Positions 35,739 through 44,860 are shown, counted from the stretch's first letter. The stretch: DNA of 64,000 nt from Heyndrickxia coagulans 36D1 (GCF_000169195.2 NC_016023.1:558001-622000), one strand, 5' to 3'. The notes: generated from the sequence alone by a model not told the origin. Numbers and translations: made by a program.

Positions 35739-37640
35739 ATAGAGTAGAACAGTGGGAATACCACCGTCCCCTCATCAAACCGTACGTGCGGTTTTCCCGC
35801 ATACGGCTTTCCGATATTCTTCTTCCTTCAGCATTCAGCCGCAAATACTTGCCAGTCCTGCCTGTACGGTCAATTCTCTGACCTTAGCCGCATTCCCAAG
35901 CCTGTAGTTGCGTTGTTTCTTCCGATTGTACCACCGGGTAAATTTGTGATTGATATACTTATCTATCTTCCACAACCATGGTCTGGCAAATCGTCTGGTA
36001 TAATAGTTTCTCATACCAATGATTTTTGGATTGAGCAGCTTCACCATTTTTTCCATGCTCAACAGCAGTTTACTCGGACTTGCAAACACCTCTTTTATGT
36101 TGGCTCTCATTTTCTTCATAGCCTTCTTGGACGGTACCTGCTGTAATGTCCAATACCACTGCCAGCTTTTGTTTCTGAAACGCTGAAATCTATTATTAAA
36201 GCCAAGAAAATCAAAACTGTCTTTTCCAAAATACATATCAACCAGCCTTGTTTTCTCACTATGTAGTGTTAATTCCAGCTTTCTCATAATCCACTTGACT
36301 GCACGTAAGGCTTCCTCTGCATGAGATAATCTCTTGCACAGTATCACAAAATCATCTGCATAACGTACTAATTCACCCAGATGTCCAAAAGCTTTATTCC
36401 AATATATATCAAAATAATTCAGATATACGTTGGATAACAATGGTGAAATAACTCCGCCCTGTGGTGCCCCAACTGTACTTTCACTGTACTGACTGTCTTC
36501 CAGCACTCCTGCCTTCAGCCAGCCTTTTATCAGCTTCAGCACTCTACGGTCAGTTATTCTCTGTTTGACCAGCAAAAGTAGTTTGTCATGGTTGATGCTC
36601 CCGAAATAATCTTTTATGTCAGCATCTATTACCCATAATGCCCCACCTTTGTCAGCTACTTCGAATATCCTATCCATTGCCTGTTTAGCACTTCGTTTCG
36701 GTCTAAAGCCATACGAACAAGGCTGAAAATTGGCTTCAAATACTGGTTCTATTACTATCTTTGTAGCCATCTGTACTACTCTGTCCTTAATCGTAGGTAT
36801 TCCTAATGCTCTTTTTCTACCATCTTGTTTTGGAATATAGGTTCGTCTAACAGGCTTGCATCGATATTTCTCTGTCCGCAATTCTTCCGCTATTTCGTTC
36901 AGCAGTTTTTCTTCGCCGTACGCTTTCACGTCTTCAATACTGACTTTATCGACACCACCTGCTCCACCATTCTGTTTTACCCGTTTCCATGCTTCTTCTA
37001 AGATATCCTTACGGTATATCTTGTCATATATTGCATAGAACTTTCTCTTTCGGTCAGCTTTGGCTGCAAGGTATAGTCTGTTTTGGAAGTCTCGTACTTT
37101 TTCATGGGTGTTAATAGCTTTATCGGCAATCACCGGTAACTACCTCCTTTACAGACATGAATAAAGTTGTGCCCCTTTCCTATGTACAGTTTTGCTGTCT
37201 GTACAATCTTCGGTACTATGAGCACTTCTGACTGCCTCTTTGCAGGATTGCAACTTCGCTATCGCTTATATGCATCCTCTTTACAGTTTCCTGTGCAAAG
37301 TAGGCTCTCTCCAGTTCCGACAAATACTTTCCTAACGTGTCACTACCTCTACACCGCAGGGTTCCTAGGTATTGCATTTAGGGTTCTTCATACCGTCTGC
37401 TGTCTTCGCTGTTGATGTCCCAGCTCGACTCCCTGTTGTTCCCTTTCGGGAATGTCAATAACGGTGCGGCAGTATTCACTTCATGTTACGACCCGTCAGT
37501 TTGTCTGCTCTTTTCAGAGCATTCCGTAACGCTTCAACGCATAAATTGCTTCATACGCTGGTTACTGACTAAGTGGCTGCCCTACCTTTACCACTACAGG
37601 ACTTTCACCTGTTAGCATTTGCCAGCTTCGCTGGACGCAC
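35739..37640 (-). mobile_element. Group II intron inserted in rlmD
   Basis: The minus strand begins GTGCGTCC at 37640, the group II 5' consensus GUGYG, followed by a structured leader. An intron-encoded reverse transcriptase occupies the domain IV position. Near the 3' end a 34-nt domain V (35777-35810) has the AGC triad and a GAAA-like tip, closing as CGTACGGTTT. Domain VI follows, ending CTACTCTAT at 35739. The total of about 1.9 kb is normal. Removing it joins ATGT to CAAGAGTTGAGTAA and restores the rlmD frame, which supports both boundaries. Confidence 0.88.
35835..37133 (-). CDS. ltrA: Group II intron reverse transcriptase/maturase
   Basis: A 432-residue intron-encoded protein. Reverse transcriptase blocks are visible in order: RRTYIPKQDGRKRALGIPTI, FQPCSYGFRPKRSAKQA, DIKDYFGSINHD, APQGGVISPLLSNVYLNYFD, and the catalytic VRYADDFVILC (about residue 275). 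The maturase domain X follows (IIGMRNYYTRRF). There is no C-terminal HNH endonuclease, so mobility would rely on nicked or replication-fork targets. It helps the intron fold and splice and copies it into DNA. All catalytic residues are present, so it looks intact. Confidence 0.95.
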   Translation of the reverse strand: MIADKAINTHEKVRDFQNRLYLAAKADRKRKFYAIYDKIYRKDILEEAWKRVKQNGGAGGVDKVSIEDVKAYGEEKLLNEIAEELRTEKYRCKPVRRTYIPKQDGRKRALGIPTIKDRVVQMATKIVIEPVFEANFQPCSYGFRPKRSAKQAMDRIFEVADKGGALWVIDADIKDYFGSINHDKLLLLVKQRITDRRVLKLIKGWLKAGVLEDSQYSESTVGAPQGGVISPLLSNVYLNYFDIYWNKAFGHLGELVRYADDFVILCKRLSHAEEALRAVKWIMRKLELTLHSEKTRLVDMYFGKDSFDFLGFNNRFQRFRNKSWQWYWTLQQVPSKKAMKKMRANIKEVFASPSKLLLSMEKMVKLLNPKIIGMRNYYTRRFARPWLWKIDKYINHKFTRWYNRKKQRNYRLGNAAKVRELTVQAGLASICG

Positions 37641-39018
37641 ACATCAATGTGACGCACTCCACATGCACCGTATGCGGAAACAGGTCCACCGGCTGGACGG
37701 CAGTCAGTTTGTAGCCAAACGGTTCGAGTTCTTTTATATCCGTTGCAAATGTGTCCGGATTGCAGGAAACATAGACGATCCGCTGTGGTTTTGCCCGGCC
37801 GATTTTGCGCATCACTTTGCCGCCGGCGCCGGAACGCGGGGGATCGAGGAGCAGCAGTTCCGGGTTGCCGAAGCTTTCCAGCACTTCATCAATCCCTTTG
37901 CGTGCGTCTTTGGCAAGGAAATATGTGTTTGAAATGCCATTGTCTTTTGCATTCCGTTTGGCAGATTCAATCGAGGTTTCGACGATTTCAATGCCGGCAA
38001 GTTCCCCGACACGGTCCGCAAACGGCAGCGAGAATGTGCCGACGCCGCAGAACAGGTCAATCATTTTTTCCGTTTTCTCCGGCCGGCCCATTTCAAGCGC
38101 AAGATCGACGAGTTTCTGTGCCTGTACCGGGTTGGTTTGGAAAAATGTATCGAACCATATCCGGTAACGGTAACCGCCCATTTCATCGTAAATAAAATCA
38201 CGTCCAGAGAGGACATGTGTTTTTTCCGCCTGTGTCCGGTCTGCCCAGTCGGTATTTTCGAGCCAGAGCAGGCTTTTTACTTGCGGGAATTTGCCGGTGA
38301 TCCGCTCTGCCAAATCGCGGGCCGCTTCAGCTAGTTCCCCATCCGGCGCTTTTGTTGCAAACAGGGCGAGCATCATTTCCCCTGTTGCAAAAGACTGGCG
38401 CACCATTAAGTGGCGTAAGAGGCCTTCGTGCGCATCTTTGTCATAGCCTTTTAAGCCATGCTCTTTTACCCACGCGGCCACTTCCATCGTGCCATCCACC
38501 ATTTCTTTTCCGGCAATCAGGCAGGTTTCAAGTGGAATCACTTTCCGGAAATTCCCTTGCTCATGGAGGCCGAGCGATCCATCCGGAGCAAATGTAAATT
38601 CCATTTTATTGCGGTAATGCCAAGGATTGTCCATGCCGATCGTATCACGGACAAGCGCCGGGTCAAAGCCTTGTGCGGCAATGGCTTCTTTTACATGAGC
38701 AGTTTTTTGTTTTAACTGGCCCTCGTATGCCCAGTGCTGCCAGACACAGCCACCGCAACGGTCAAAGTGCGGGCACATGGGCACCACCCTTTCCGGATGG
38801 GCTTTCAGAATTTCATCCGGCAGCGCCTTTCTTCTTCTTTTCTCCGGCTGATCCACGGTGACGCGTACTTTTTCCCCCGGAAGCGTACGCGGAATGGTCA
38901 GTTTTAATTTTTTCGCGTTACCAAGTTCATTTTCACGCCAGACAACCGCCTGCCCGGAACCTTTTGCATCAAGGCCGCGGATTTCTGTCACCAATGATTC
39001 CCCTTGCAAAATGGCCAA
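37612..39018 (-). CDS. rlmD: 23S rRNA (uracil-C5)-methyltransferase RlmD/RlmCD, split by a group II intron
   Basis: A SAM-dependent RNA methyltransferase (B. subtilis YefA/RlmCD type) that methylates uridines of 23S rRNA. It has an N-terminal TRAM-like domain, iron-sulphur cysteines in CPHFDRCGGC, the SAM motif IDLFCGVGTFSLPFA, the DPPRSG motif and the catalytic cysteine in VYVSCNPDTFATD. I start at the TTG at 39016-39018, eight bases after AAGGAG. The coding exon proper ends at 37641. Unspliced RNA reads ten residues into the intron (CASSEAGKC, stop at 37612), while splicing gives SRVE. Either product keeps the whole catalytic domain. Confidence 0.92.
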   Translation of the reverse strand: MAILQGESLVTEIRGLDAKGSGQAVVWRENELGNAKKLKLTIPRTLPGEKVRVTVDQPEKRRRKALPDEILKAHPERVVPMCPHFDRCGGCVWQHWAYEGQLKQKTAHVKEAIAAQGFDPALVRDTIGMDNPWHYRNKMEFTFAPDGSLGLHEQGNFRKVIPLETCLIAGKEMVDGTMEVAAWVKEHGLKGYDKDAHEGLLRHLMVRQSFATGEMMLALFATKAPDGELAEAARDLAERITGKFPQVKSLLWLENTDWADRTQAEKTHVLSGRDFIYDEMGGYRYRIWFDTFFQTNPVQAQKLVDLALEMGRPEKTEKMIDLFCGVGTFSLPFADRVGELAGIEIVETSIESAKRNAKDNGISNTYFLAKDARKGIDEVLESFGNPELLLLDPPRSGAGGKVMRKIGRAKPQRIVYVSCNPDTFATDIKELEPFGYKLTAVQPVDLFPHTVHVECVTLMCASSEAGKC

Positions 39019-39177
39019 TCCAATCACTCCTTCCATTGAAAAACAAATATCTTGAACACGTTTAAAGTGTAAAATTTTCGATTCAAAAAAACGGGCGTTT
39101 CACTGCCTTGTAATAGTATAATGGAAAAAAAGCGGTTTGCAAATGTGCATCGCGCCGTTGCAAGCCATCCCGTAAGT

Positions 39178-39362
39178 AGAGCTTGCTGGGCGAATCCGAT
39201 TTTCTACCCAATTGATCAGCAGATGCTGTCTCAATATATAGAAGAAACTATCTGCAAAATGAGGGATTCTGTCTTCTAGTACGATGAAACAGCTCGCGAG
39301 TGCAATCTTTTCTCTAGATTTTTATAAACCAAATCTATAAATTTTGCTTATTCAACAAACCC
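39178..39362. mobile_element. MITE-like element, copy 2
   Basis: A 185-bp non-coding element with ends GAGCTTGCTGGGCGAATC and TTGCTTATTCAACAAACCC. Interior blocks match the element at 5567 (TGTCTTCTA, CGAGTGCAA, CCAAATCTA). The terminal repeats are more decayed here and I see no clear target duplication. It lies between rlmD and the acyl-carrier-like gene. Confidence 0.65.
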
Positions 39363-39363
39363 G

Positions 39364-39415
39364 AAGCAAAACAAAGCCCGTGAATCTCGAGTTATCCACG
39401 GGCCTTGTTTTGCTT
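39364..39415 (-). terminator. Terminator overlapping the end of the ACP-like gene
   Basis: GCAAAACAAAGCCCGTG and CACGGGCCTTGTTTTGC form a long stem with one mismatch. It covers the last codons and the stop of the ACP-like gene on the minus strand. Confidence 0.75.
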
Positions 39416-39718
39416 TCTGATTTCCAGTATTTTTGGCAGTTTGATCGCCAGATGTTCACGACATTTTCGCTGTTTTTCATATATATAGTCTGTTGCCTTT
39501 TCAATGGAAACAAGCTTGTTGATTTCATCTTCCTCTATATCGAAATCAAATTCATCCGATAACTCCACAGCCAGCTCTGAAAGATCGATCCAGTCCGCAC
39601 CGAGATCATCGACAAAAAGGGTGTCGTCCTTTATTTCCGAAGGGTCATCATCGAAATCATTCAACACAATGTCGCGCACTCTTTCCCGGATATTTTCTTT
39701 TGAAATGGTTTCCCGCAT
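39392..39718 (-). CDS. Acyl-carrier-protein-like protein lacking the attachment serine
   Basis: A 108-residue acidic protein with the four-helix acyl carrier fold signature. The conserved site, normally GADSLD, here reads GADWID, with tryptophan at residue 43 where the serine carries 4'-phosphopantetheine. The codon is TGG (39590-39592 on the plus strand as CCA), one base from the serine codon TCG. The rest of helix 2 (LSELAVELSDEFDFDI) is intact, and there is a basic C-terminal tail of about 25 residues absent from AcpP. I start at the third of three tandem ATGs, nine bases after GGAG. It cannot be an ordinary carrier protein as read. Confidence 0.75.
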   Translation of the reverse strand: MRETISKENIRERVRDIVLNDFDDDPSEIKDDTLFVDDLGADWIDLSELAVELSDEFDFDIEEDEINKLVSIEKATDYIYEKQRKCREHLAIKLPKILEIRKQNKARG

Positions 39719-40014
39719 CATCATCAGCTCCATTGTGTAAATGTTAACAAATTGTTTCTCATCTACTTTTAATAATAGTCATTTTACAACGCCAGCACAA
39801 GAATGCAATACCTGACGCCAGCTCTGAAGAGTAAATTCATCAATTTTTAGATGTTTTATGATAAAATGACTTATCCACATTTAGAAAATTTTTCCATCTA
39901 TTTTTTCTGCTTTCAAAGCCAAAAAGAGCCGAATTTGCAAATTTCTTTTTTAAAATTGTGGATAACTTCAAAAAAACCTTTTTTTACATCACATCCTTTG
40001 CTATAATATAACCA
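39719..40014. promoter_or_regulatory. AT-rich spacer with two perfect DnaA boxes
   Basis: TTATCCACA at 39871-39879 and its inverse TGTGGATAA at 39957-39965 each match the DnaA box consensus TTATNCACA exactly. They point towards each other across a very AT-rich 77-bp stretch. A TATAAT lies just after, near 40002, reading towards the transposase end. No gene is seen. DnaA-mediated control of the ACP-like gene or DnaA titration is possible but unproven. Confidence 0.55.
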
Positions 40015-41325
40015 TTAAGTAAACCTTACTTGTATTGGCTTACTTAAATGGGTGAAATCCTCGTCTGTTAAAATGCGTGTCCGAAACGATTCCAACAGAT
40101 TTGAGGATTTTTCTTTTGCCGTTTTTTTGAGTGCTTTTAAGATTGACGAACCTTTTTCAAACAGCTGTCTAATAATATCTGTTATTTGAACTAATAAATA
40201 ATGATTTTTCATGGCTGTGTAGTTTTGGCTATTGGCATGTTCTATATTGTAACGATTATTTTTTTGTTCGTTAAATCCTTGATTTTCAATCTTCCAGCGG
40301 CTTCTTCCTGCAGCGATGAGCCGTTCCACGTTCTTTTTCGTGATTTTAATATCCGTTATAAATACATACTCTTTCGATTTCCCATCCTCTGTTTTCATTG
40401 TGGCCTCCATCAGATTGACCGTTCTGTCTTTGTAGGCAATATCATTCACCCAAACTAATGAATTCTGATCCTTACTTTGTTCCAGCTCTTTTATTGCCTT
40501 AAACTCCGTCGAGATACTTTTAATTCTCCCTTCCTTAAATCTGCATATATATTTCCATTTGTGCGCCCTGCACAGATTAAATACCGTTTCACATGCATAG
40601 AGACTATCTCCCAAGATACAAATCGGTAGTCTTTTAAATATTTTTTTTATTTTCTTTGCCAGCCTGTCGAAGGCTTTTAATTCACAATCTTGCTTAGAAA
40701 CATTTTCTGATTCATTTTCGATAAATTCGGAGGCAATACTGAAGACCATATCCCCCACGACAAGCTTGGCTTCAAGTACATGGTGCATATAAAGTACGTT
40801 CGTTTCTCCTGTTTCTTTATTTGTATATGCCCGTCTCAGGCAGTGTTTACAATGTTTCTCATGAAAGGTGTGTAATCCAGTTCCATCAATGATGACACCC
40901 CAGTACTTTCCTTCAATTCGATAAGACTCGAGAGACCTTTTTTTCAATAATTCTTTAATCATATACGTTCTAATTTTTTCTAATTCATTTACATCTAAGC
41001 CAGATAAAAAGTCGTTAATTGTATCATAATGTGGAAGTTCTTCAAGAGAATCTAAGCCTAACACCTTCCCTACATTTTTAATACATTCTTCTTTATTAAA
41101 ACTCTCACTCATGTTTCTCATGGATTTTAGGCCGGTCATATTTTTCAACATCATCGTAAATAAAAGGACCTCTGGACCATAAGTGATATAGCTTTGATGT
41201 CGGTGGTCTGCTACCTTTTTTAGGTTATTCATCAGGTCTTTGAAAAAATGCTTCTGAATTTTAAGGAACTCGAAAAAATAATTTGCTTCTTTTTCACGAT
41301 TTCTTTTTTCTTTTCTGGTAACCAA
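40015..41325 (-). CDS. IS4-like DDE transposase
   Basis: A 436-residue transposase with an RNase H-like catalytic core split over the protein. The first aspartate is in WGVIIDGTGLHTF (about residue 147), the second in ICILGDSLYACETV (about 240), and the glutamate in RSRWKIENQGFNEQKN (about 345), a YREK-like block typical of IS4-related elements; ISNCY/ISDol1-type is another label. It starts at TTG behind GAGGAGG. The frame is intact. I could not define terminal inverted repeats with confidence. A MITE-like copy lies 35 bp from its start. Confidence 0.85.
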   Translation of the reverse strand: MVTRKEKRNREKEANYFFEFLKIQKHFFKDLMNNLKKVADHRHQSYITYGPEVLLFTMMLKNMTGLKSMRNMSESFNKEECIKNVGKVLGLDSLEELPHYDTINDFLSGLDVNELEKIRTYMIKELLKKRSLESYRIEGKYWGVIIDGTGLHTFHEKHCKHCLRRAYTNKETGETNVLYMHHVLEAKLVVGDMVFSIASEFIENESENVSKQDCELKAFDRLAKKIKKIFKRLPICILGDSLYACETVFNLCRAHKWKYICRFKEGRIKSISTEFKAIKELEQSKDQNSLVWVNDIAYKDRTVNLMEATMKTEDGKSKEYVFITDIKITKKNVERLIAAGRSRWKIENQGFNEQKNNRYNIEHANSQNYTAMKNHYLLVQITDIIRQLFEKGSSILKALKKTAKEKSSNLLESFRTRILTDEDFTHLSKPIQVRFT

Positions 41326-41360
41326 AATAAAAACCTCCTCAAAACAGCCAAGTTTAATTA

Positions 41361-41439
41361 GGGCTTGCTGAACGAATCAAATTTTAGCTTGTATTCGACT
41401 TGTCACTAAGCCATGCCAAAATATTCGTCCAGCAAGCTC
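41361..41439. mobile_element. MITE-like element, copy 3
   Basis: A 79-bp element. The ends GGGCTTGCTGAACGAAT and, inverted, GAGCTTGCTGGACGAAT match over 17 bp with two differences. TAATTA on both sides (41355-41360, 41440-41445) is a 6-bp target duplication, like TAAATA around the copy at 5567. The DNA from here to 41828 has no other gene. Confidence 0.75.
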
Positions 41440-41660
41440 TAATTATTTAAATTATTACATATTTAGCCGCGTTTTTGGGAGGTTTATTTAAATTATCACG
41501 AAAAATTTTTACTCCTCAGGGCTGACCTGACGCTAACTTTTTTATGCCAAATTTTTCCGTGGAAAGGCCGCTGCCGCATTCCTTGGATGCGGATGCGCCC
41601 GCACAGCTACTCTACAAATCAAGTGACAAGGACGGATGCAAACACTAAAATGATAGTAAA

Positions 41661-41675
41661 GTGTAAACGGATTCT
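41661..41675 (+). promoter_or_regulatory. cre box upstream of the alpha-galactosidase
   Basis: GTGTAAACGGATTCT fits the cre core TGNAANCGNWNNC, with only the outermost base off consensus. It lies about 155 bp before the start codon, consistent with CcpA control of a sugar hydrolase. Confidence 0.6.
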
Positions 41676-41828
41676 TTCGGTAAAGCATATGCACCATTCC
41701 TTTACCCAAAAGAATTTTCTCTAACCGTATATATCATATTGAACAAAACCGGGGATGCCTCGGCCATTCCAACTGATGCGACAAAACTGAAAATGGCCTC
41801 TGCACTTACGAAACGAGGAGGAAGATGG

Positions 41829-44021
41829 ATGATTAGTTTTGAGGAACAAACGAAAACTTTCCATTTGCAAAATGATGAAGTGAGTTACCTTTTACAAGTG
41901 GATGCATTCGGCTACGTGGAACATCTGTATTGGGGAAAACCGGTGAGGGCCTATCACGGAGGGCGCGCCTATCCGCGCATTGGCCGCAGTTTTTCCCCGA
42001 ACCCGCCCGGTGCAAAAGACCGCAAATTTTCGCTTGATACGGTACTGCAGGAATTCCCGGGTTACGGCAACGGCGATTTCCGTGAGCCGGCACATATTAT
42101 CCGACATGCGGACGGGTCAACGGTCACGGACTTCCGCTACCGGGCGTATGACATTTTAAAGGGCAAGCCGGCGCTTCCCGGGCTTCCCGCTACTTTTGCC
42201 AATCAAAATGAAGCCGAAACGTTGAAAATCATGTTGGAAGACAAGCTTACAGGCCTTCAATTAACGCTTTTATATACCATCTTTCGCGATTTTCCGGCGA
42301 TTTCCCGCGCGGCTGTGCTGACAAACGGCGGAAACAAACCTGTTCGAATTGAACGCTTGATGAGCCTGAATGTCGATTTCCCAGCCGGAAGTTTTGAACT
42401 TTTGCATCTCCCCGGCGCCCATAAACGCGAACGGCAAATAGCAAGAGAAATCGTAACGGACGGCATCAAGCGGATAGACAGCAAGCGCGGCGCCAGCAGC
42501 CATCAGGAAAATCCGTTTTTGGCGCTTGTCCGGCCTGAAACAACGGAATTCCAAGGTGAAGCATATGCAGTGAACCTCGTTTACAGCGGCAATTTTGCCG
42601 GAATGGTGCAGCAGGACCAGTTCGGGCAGGTACGCTTTGGAATCGGGCTGAATGATTTCGGGTTCAGCTGGACGTTGGAGCCGGGTGACACTTTTTATTC
42701 CCCTGAAGCGGTGATGGTATACAGCAGAGACGGGCTGAACGGGATGTCGCAAACGTTTCACACGCTCTACCGCCGCCACCTTTTGCGCGGCAAGCATAAA
42801 GATGCGGAACGCCCTGTATTGATCAACAACTGGGAAGCGACCTATTTCCGATTTCATGATGAAAAACTGCTTGAACTCGCCGACGAGGCGCAAAAGCTCG
42901 GCATTGAGCTGTTTGTGCTGGATGACGGCTGGTTCGGCCACCGGGACAATGATCGCAGTTCTTTAGGGGACTGGTATGAATACGCCGGAAAAATCCGGAT
43001 GGGGCTCAAAAACCTGGCGGAAGAAATCCATAAACGCGGGATGCAATTCGGGCTCTGGTTTGAACCGGAAATGGTTTCGCGGGACAGCGACCTTTTCCGT
43101 GAACATCCGGACTGGGCACTGCAAATTCCGGGCCGCGGGCTTTCTGAAGGGCGCTCCCAATATGTGCTCGATTTTAGCCGTAGGGATGTGCGCGAAAACA
43201 TTTTCCGGCAGATGACAGACATTCTGGATCATGTCCATGTTGATTACATCAAATGGGATATGAACCGCCATATGACAGAAGTCCATTCCGCCCTGCTGGA
43301 GCCGGAAAACCAGGGAGAGACCGCCCACCGCTATATGCTTGGGCTGTATGACTTTTTAGAAAAGTTGACGTCGCGTTACCCTGATATTTTGTTTGAAAGC
43401 TGTTCCGGCGGCGGCGGGCGTTTTGATCCGGGCATGCTGTATTATATGCCGCAAACGTGGACGAGCGATAATACCGATGCGGCCGACCGTCTGGAAATCC
43501 AGTACGGCACAAGCCTCGCCTACCCACCGGTTACGATGGGCGCGCATGTCTCGGCCGTTCCGAACCACCAAACCGGCCGGGTTACGCCGTTATCGACGCG
43601 CGGTGACGTGGCAATGGGCGGCAATTTCGGCTATGAGTTGGATTTGACAAAATGCACGGAAGATGAAAAAGCGGTGATCCGGGAACAGATTGCATTTTAC
43701 AAGGCACACCGGCAATTGTTCCAGTTTGGCCGGTTTTACCGCCTGATAAGCCCGTTTGAAGGCAACAGCGCCGCCTGGCAATTTGTCTCACCGGACCGCA
43801 ACCATACCATTGCCTATTTTTTCAACGTACTGTCTGAAGCAGCCGGCCCGTTGAAAATATTAAAACTGGCAGGCCTTGACCCGGACAAAAACTACCGGCA
43901 TATTGAAACAGACAAAATCTACGGCGGCGACGAACTGATGAACATCGGGCTGTATTTGCCATTGTTTAACAAACAGGACTTTGCAAGTTACAAGATGGAG
44001 TTTAAGGTGGTATACGAGTAA
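41829..44021 (+). CDS. Alpha-galactosidase, GH36
   Basis: A 730-residue cytosolic glycosidase that releases galactose from melibiose, raffinose and related sugars. It has the N-terminal beta domain, then the (beta/alpha)8 barrel with DDGWFGHRDND, the nucleophile aspartate in YIKWDMNRHMTE (about residue 475) and the acid/base aspartate in TSDNTDA (about 545), followed by the C-terminal beta domain. The length is standard for the AgaN/AgaR/RafA group. I start at the ATG at 41829 after GAGGAGGA. Its galactose product can enter the gal operon pathway at 0.4-5.4 kb. No sugar transporter is adjacent. Confidence 0.94.
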   Translation: MISFEEQTKTFHLQNDEVSYLLQVDAFGYVEHLYWGKPVRAYHGGRAYPRIGRSFSPNPPGAKDRKFSLDTVLQEFPGYGNGDFREPAHIIRHADGSTVTDFRYRAYDILKGKPALPGLPATFANQNEAETLKIMLEDKLTGLQLTLLYTIFRDFPAISRAAVLTNGGNKPVRIERLMSLNVDFPAGSFELLHLPGAHKRERQIAREIVTDGIKRIDSKRGASSHQENPFLALVRPETTEFQGEAYAVNLVYSGNFAGMVQQDQFGQVRFGIGLNDFGFSWTLEPGDTFYSPEAVMVYSRDGLNGMSQTFHTLYRRHLLRGKHKDAERPVLINNWEATYFRFHDEKLLELADEAQKLGIELFVLDDGWFGHRDNDRSSLGDWYEYAGKIRMGLKNLAEEIHKRGMQFGLWFEPEMVSRDSDLFREHPDWALQIPGRGLSEGRSQYVLDFSRRDVRENIFRQMTDILDHVHVDYIKWDMNRHMTEVHSALLEPENQGETAHRYMLGLYDFLEKLTSRYPDILFESCSGGGGRFDPGMLYYMPQTWTSDNTDAADRLEIQYGTSLAYPPVTMGAHVSAVPNHQTGRVTPLSTRGDVAMGGNFGYELDLTKCTEDEKAVIREQIAFYKAHRQLFQFGRFYRLISPFEGNSAAWQFVSPDRNHTIAYFFNVLSEAAGPLKILKLAGLDPDKNYRHIETDKIYGGDELMNIGLYLPLFNKQDFASYKMEFKVVYE

Positions 44022-44055
44022 AAACACCGCCCCTCTTCCCCGGCAGAGGACACTG

Positions 44056-44097
44056 AAAAACGGTGAGACACTATGAATGGGGGTGTCTTGCCGTTTT
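44056..44097 (+). terminator. Hairpin after the alpha-galactosidase
   Basis: AAAACGG and GACAC pair with GTGTC and CCGTTTT across a short loop. The T run is modest, so termination may be partial. Confidence 0.55.
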
Positions 44098-44239
44098 CTC
44101 TTGGACTTTTTCAGCGGCTTTTCCCCTCTCCTCTATTCATTTTTATTATGAATGAATATAACAATTTTTTATTTTCATTTTTTTCTATATTTTAGTATAG
44201 TATACATAAAACAAGTCTTAAAGAAAGAGGGGTTCAGCG

Positions 44240-44860
44240 ATGGATGCATTCGTAGAGGCATTCGGTTCTATTCCTACCACATGTATATCAGATGCTATGG
44301 ATGGCTTGAATAACTTGCACCCTAGGATTAAGCCATTGAAATCTTCCTATTTTCTCTGCGGCAAAGCTTTTACTGTTAAAATGCCGGTGGGTGACAATTT
44401 AGCCGTCCTAAAAGCCATCAGACATGCACAACCTGGCGATGTTCTTGTCGTGGATGCAAAGGGGGATGAGTACAGGGCCATTGCTGGCGACTTTGTGGTC
44501 GGGATGGCAAAAACTTTAGGCATAAGCGGGATCGTTGTGGACGGCGTCATTCGCGATATAGATGGCGTTAAAAAACTGAACTATCCTGTTTTTTGCAGAG
44601 GCACAACGGTAGCCGCCAGCGGAAAAAGCGGTATTGGCGAAATAAACGTCCCCATTTCCTGCGGGGGAGTAGCCGTACATCCCGGGGACATTATCGTGGG
44701 CGATGCGGACGGAGTTGTTGTGGTACCGGCAGAAAGAGGAGAAAAAATATTGCAAAAAGCACAGGAAAAAATGAAAAAAGACCAGCTTAGGGAAGAATCC
44801 GTCTCCGGAAACAAAGAAGAGATCATCAAGTATTTAGACTCAATGATCTCAAAATCATAA
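44240..44860 (+). CDS. RraA-family protein (possible HMG/oxaloacetate aldolase)
   Basis: A 206-residue protein with the RraA-like fold. The core motif GDFVVGMAKTLGISGIVVDG followed by VIRD (about residues 80-105) holds the metal- and substrate-binding residues of 4-hydroxy-4-methyl-2-oxoglutarate aldolase/oxaloacetate decarboxylase enzymes, and HPGDIIVGDADGVVVVP is the second family block. Members have been misnamed dimethylmenaquinone methyltransferases. A GAGGGG site precedes the ATG. It stands alone after the alpha-galactosidase. Whether it acts as an aldolase or an RNase E-type regulator cannot be judged; aldolase is likelier in this lineage. Confidence 0.82.
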   Translation: MDAFVEAFGSIPTTCISDAMDGLNNLHPRIKPLKSSYFLCGKAFTVKMPVGDNLAVLKAIRHAQPGDVLVVDAKGDEYRAIAGDFVVGMAKTLGISGIVVDGVIRDIDGVKKLNYPVFCRGTTVAASGKSGIGEINVPISCGGVAVHPGDIIVGDADGVVVVPAERGEKILQKAQEKMKKDQLREESVSGNKEEIIKYLDSMISKS

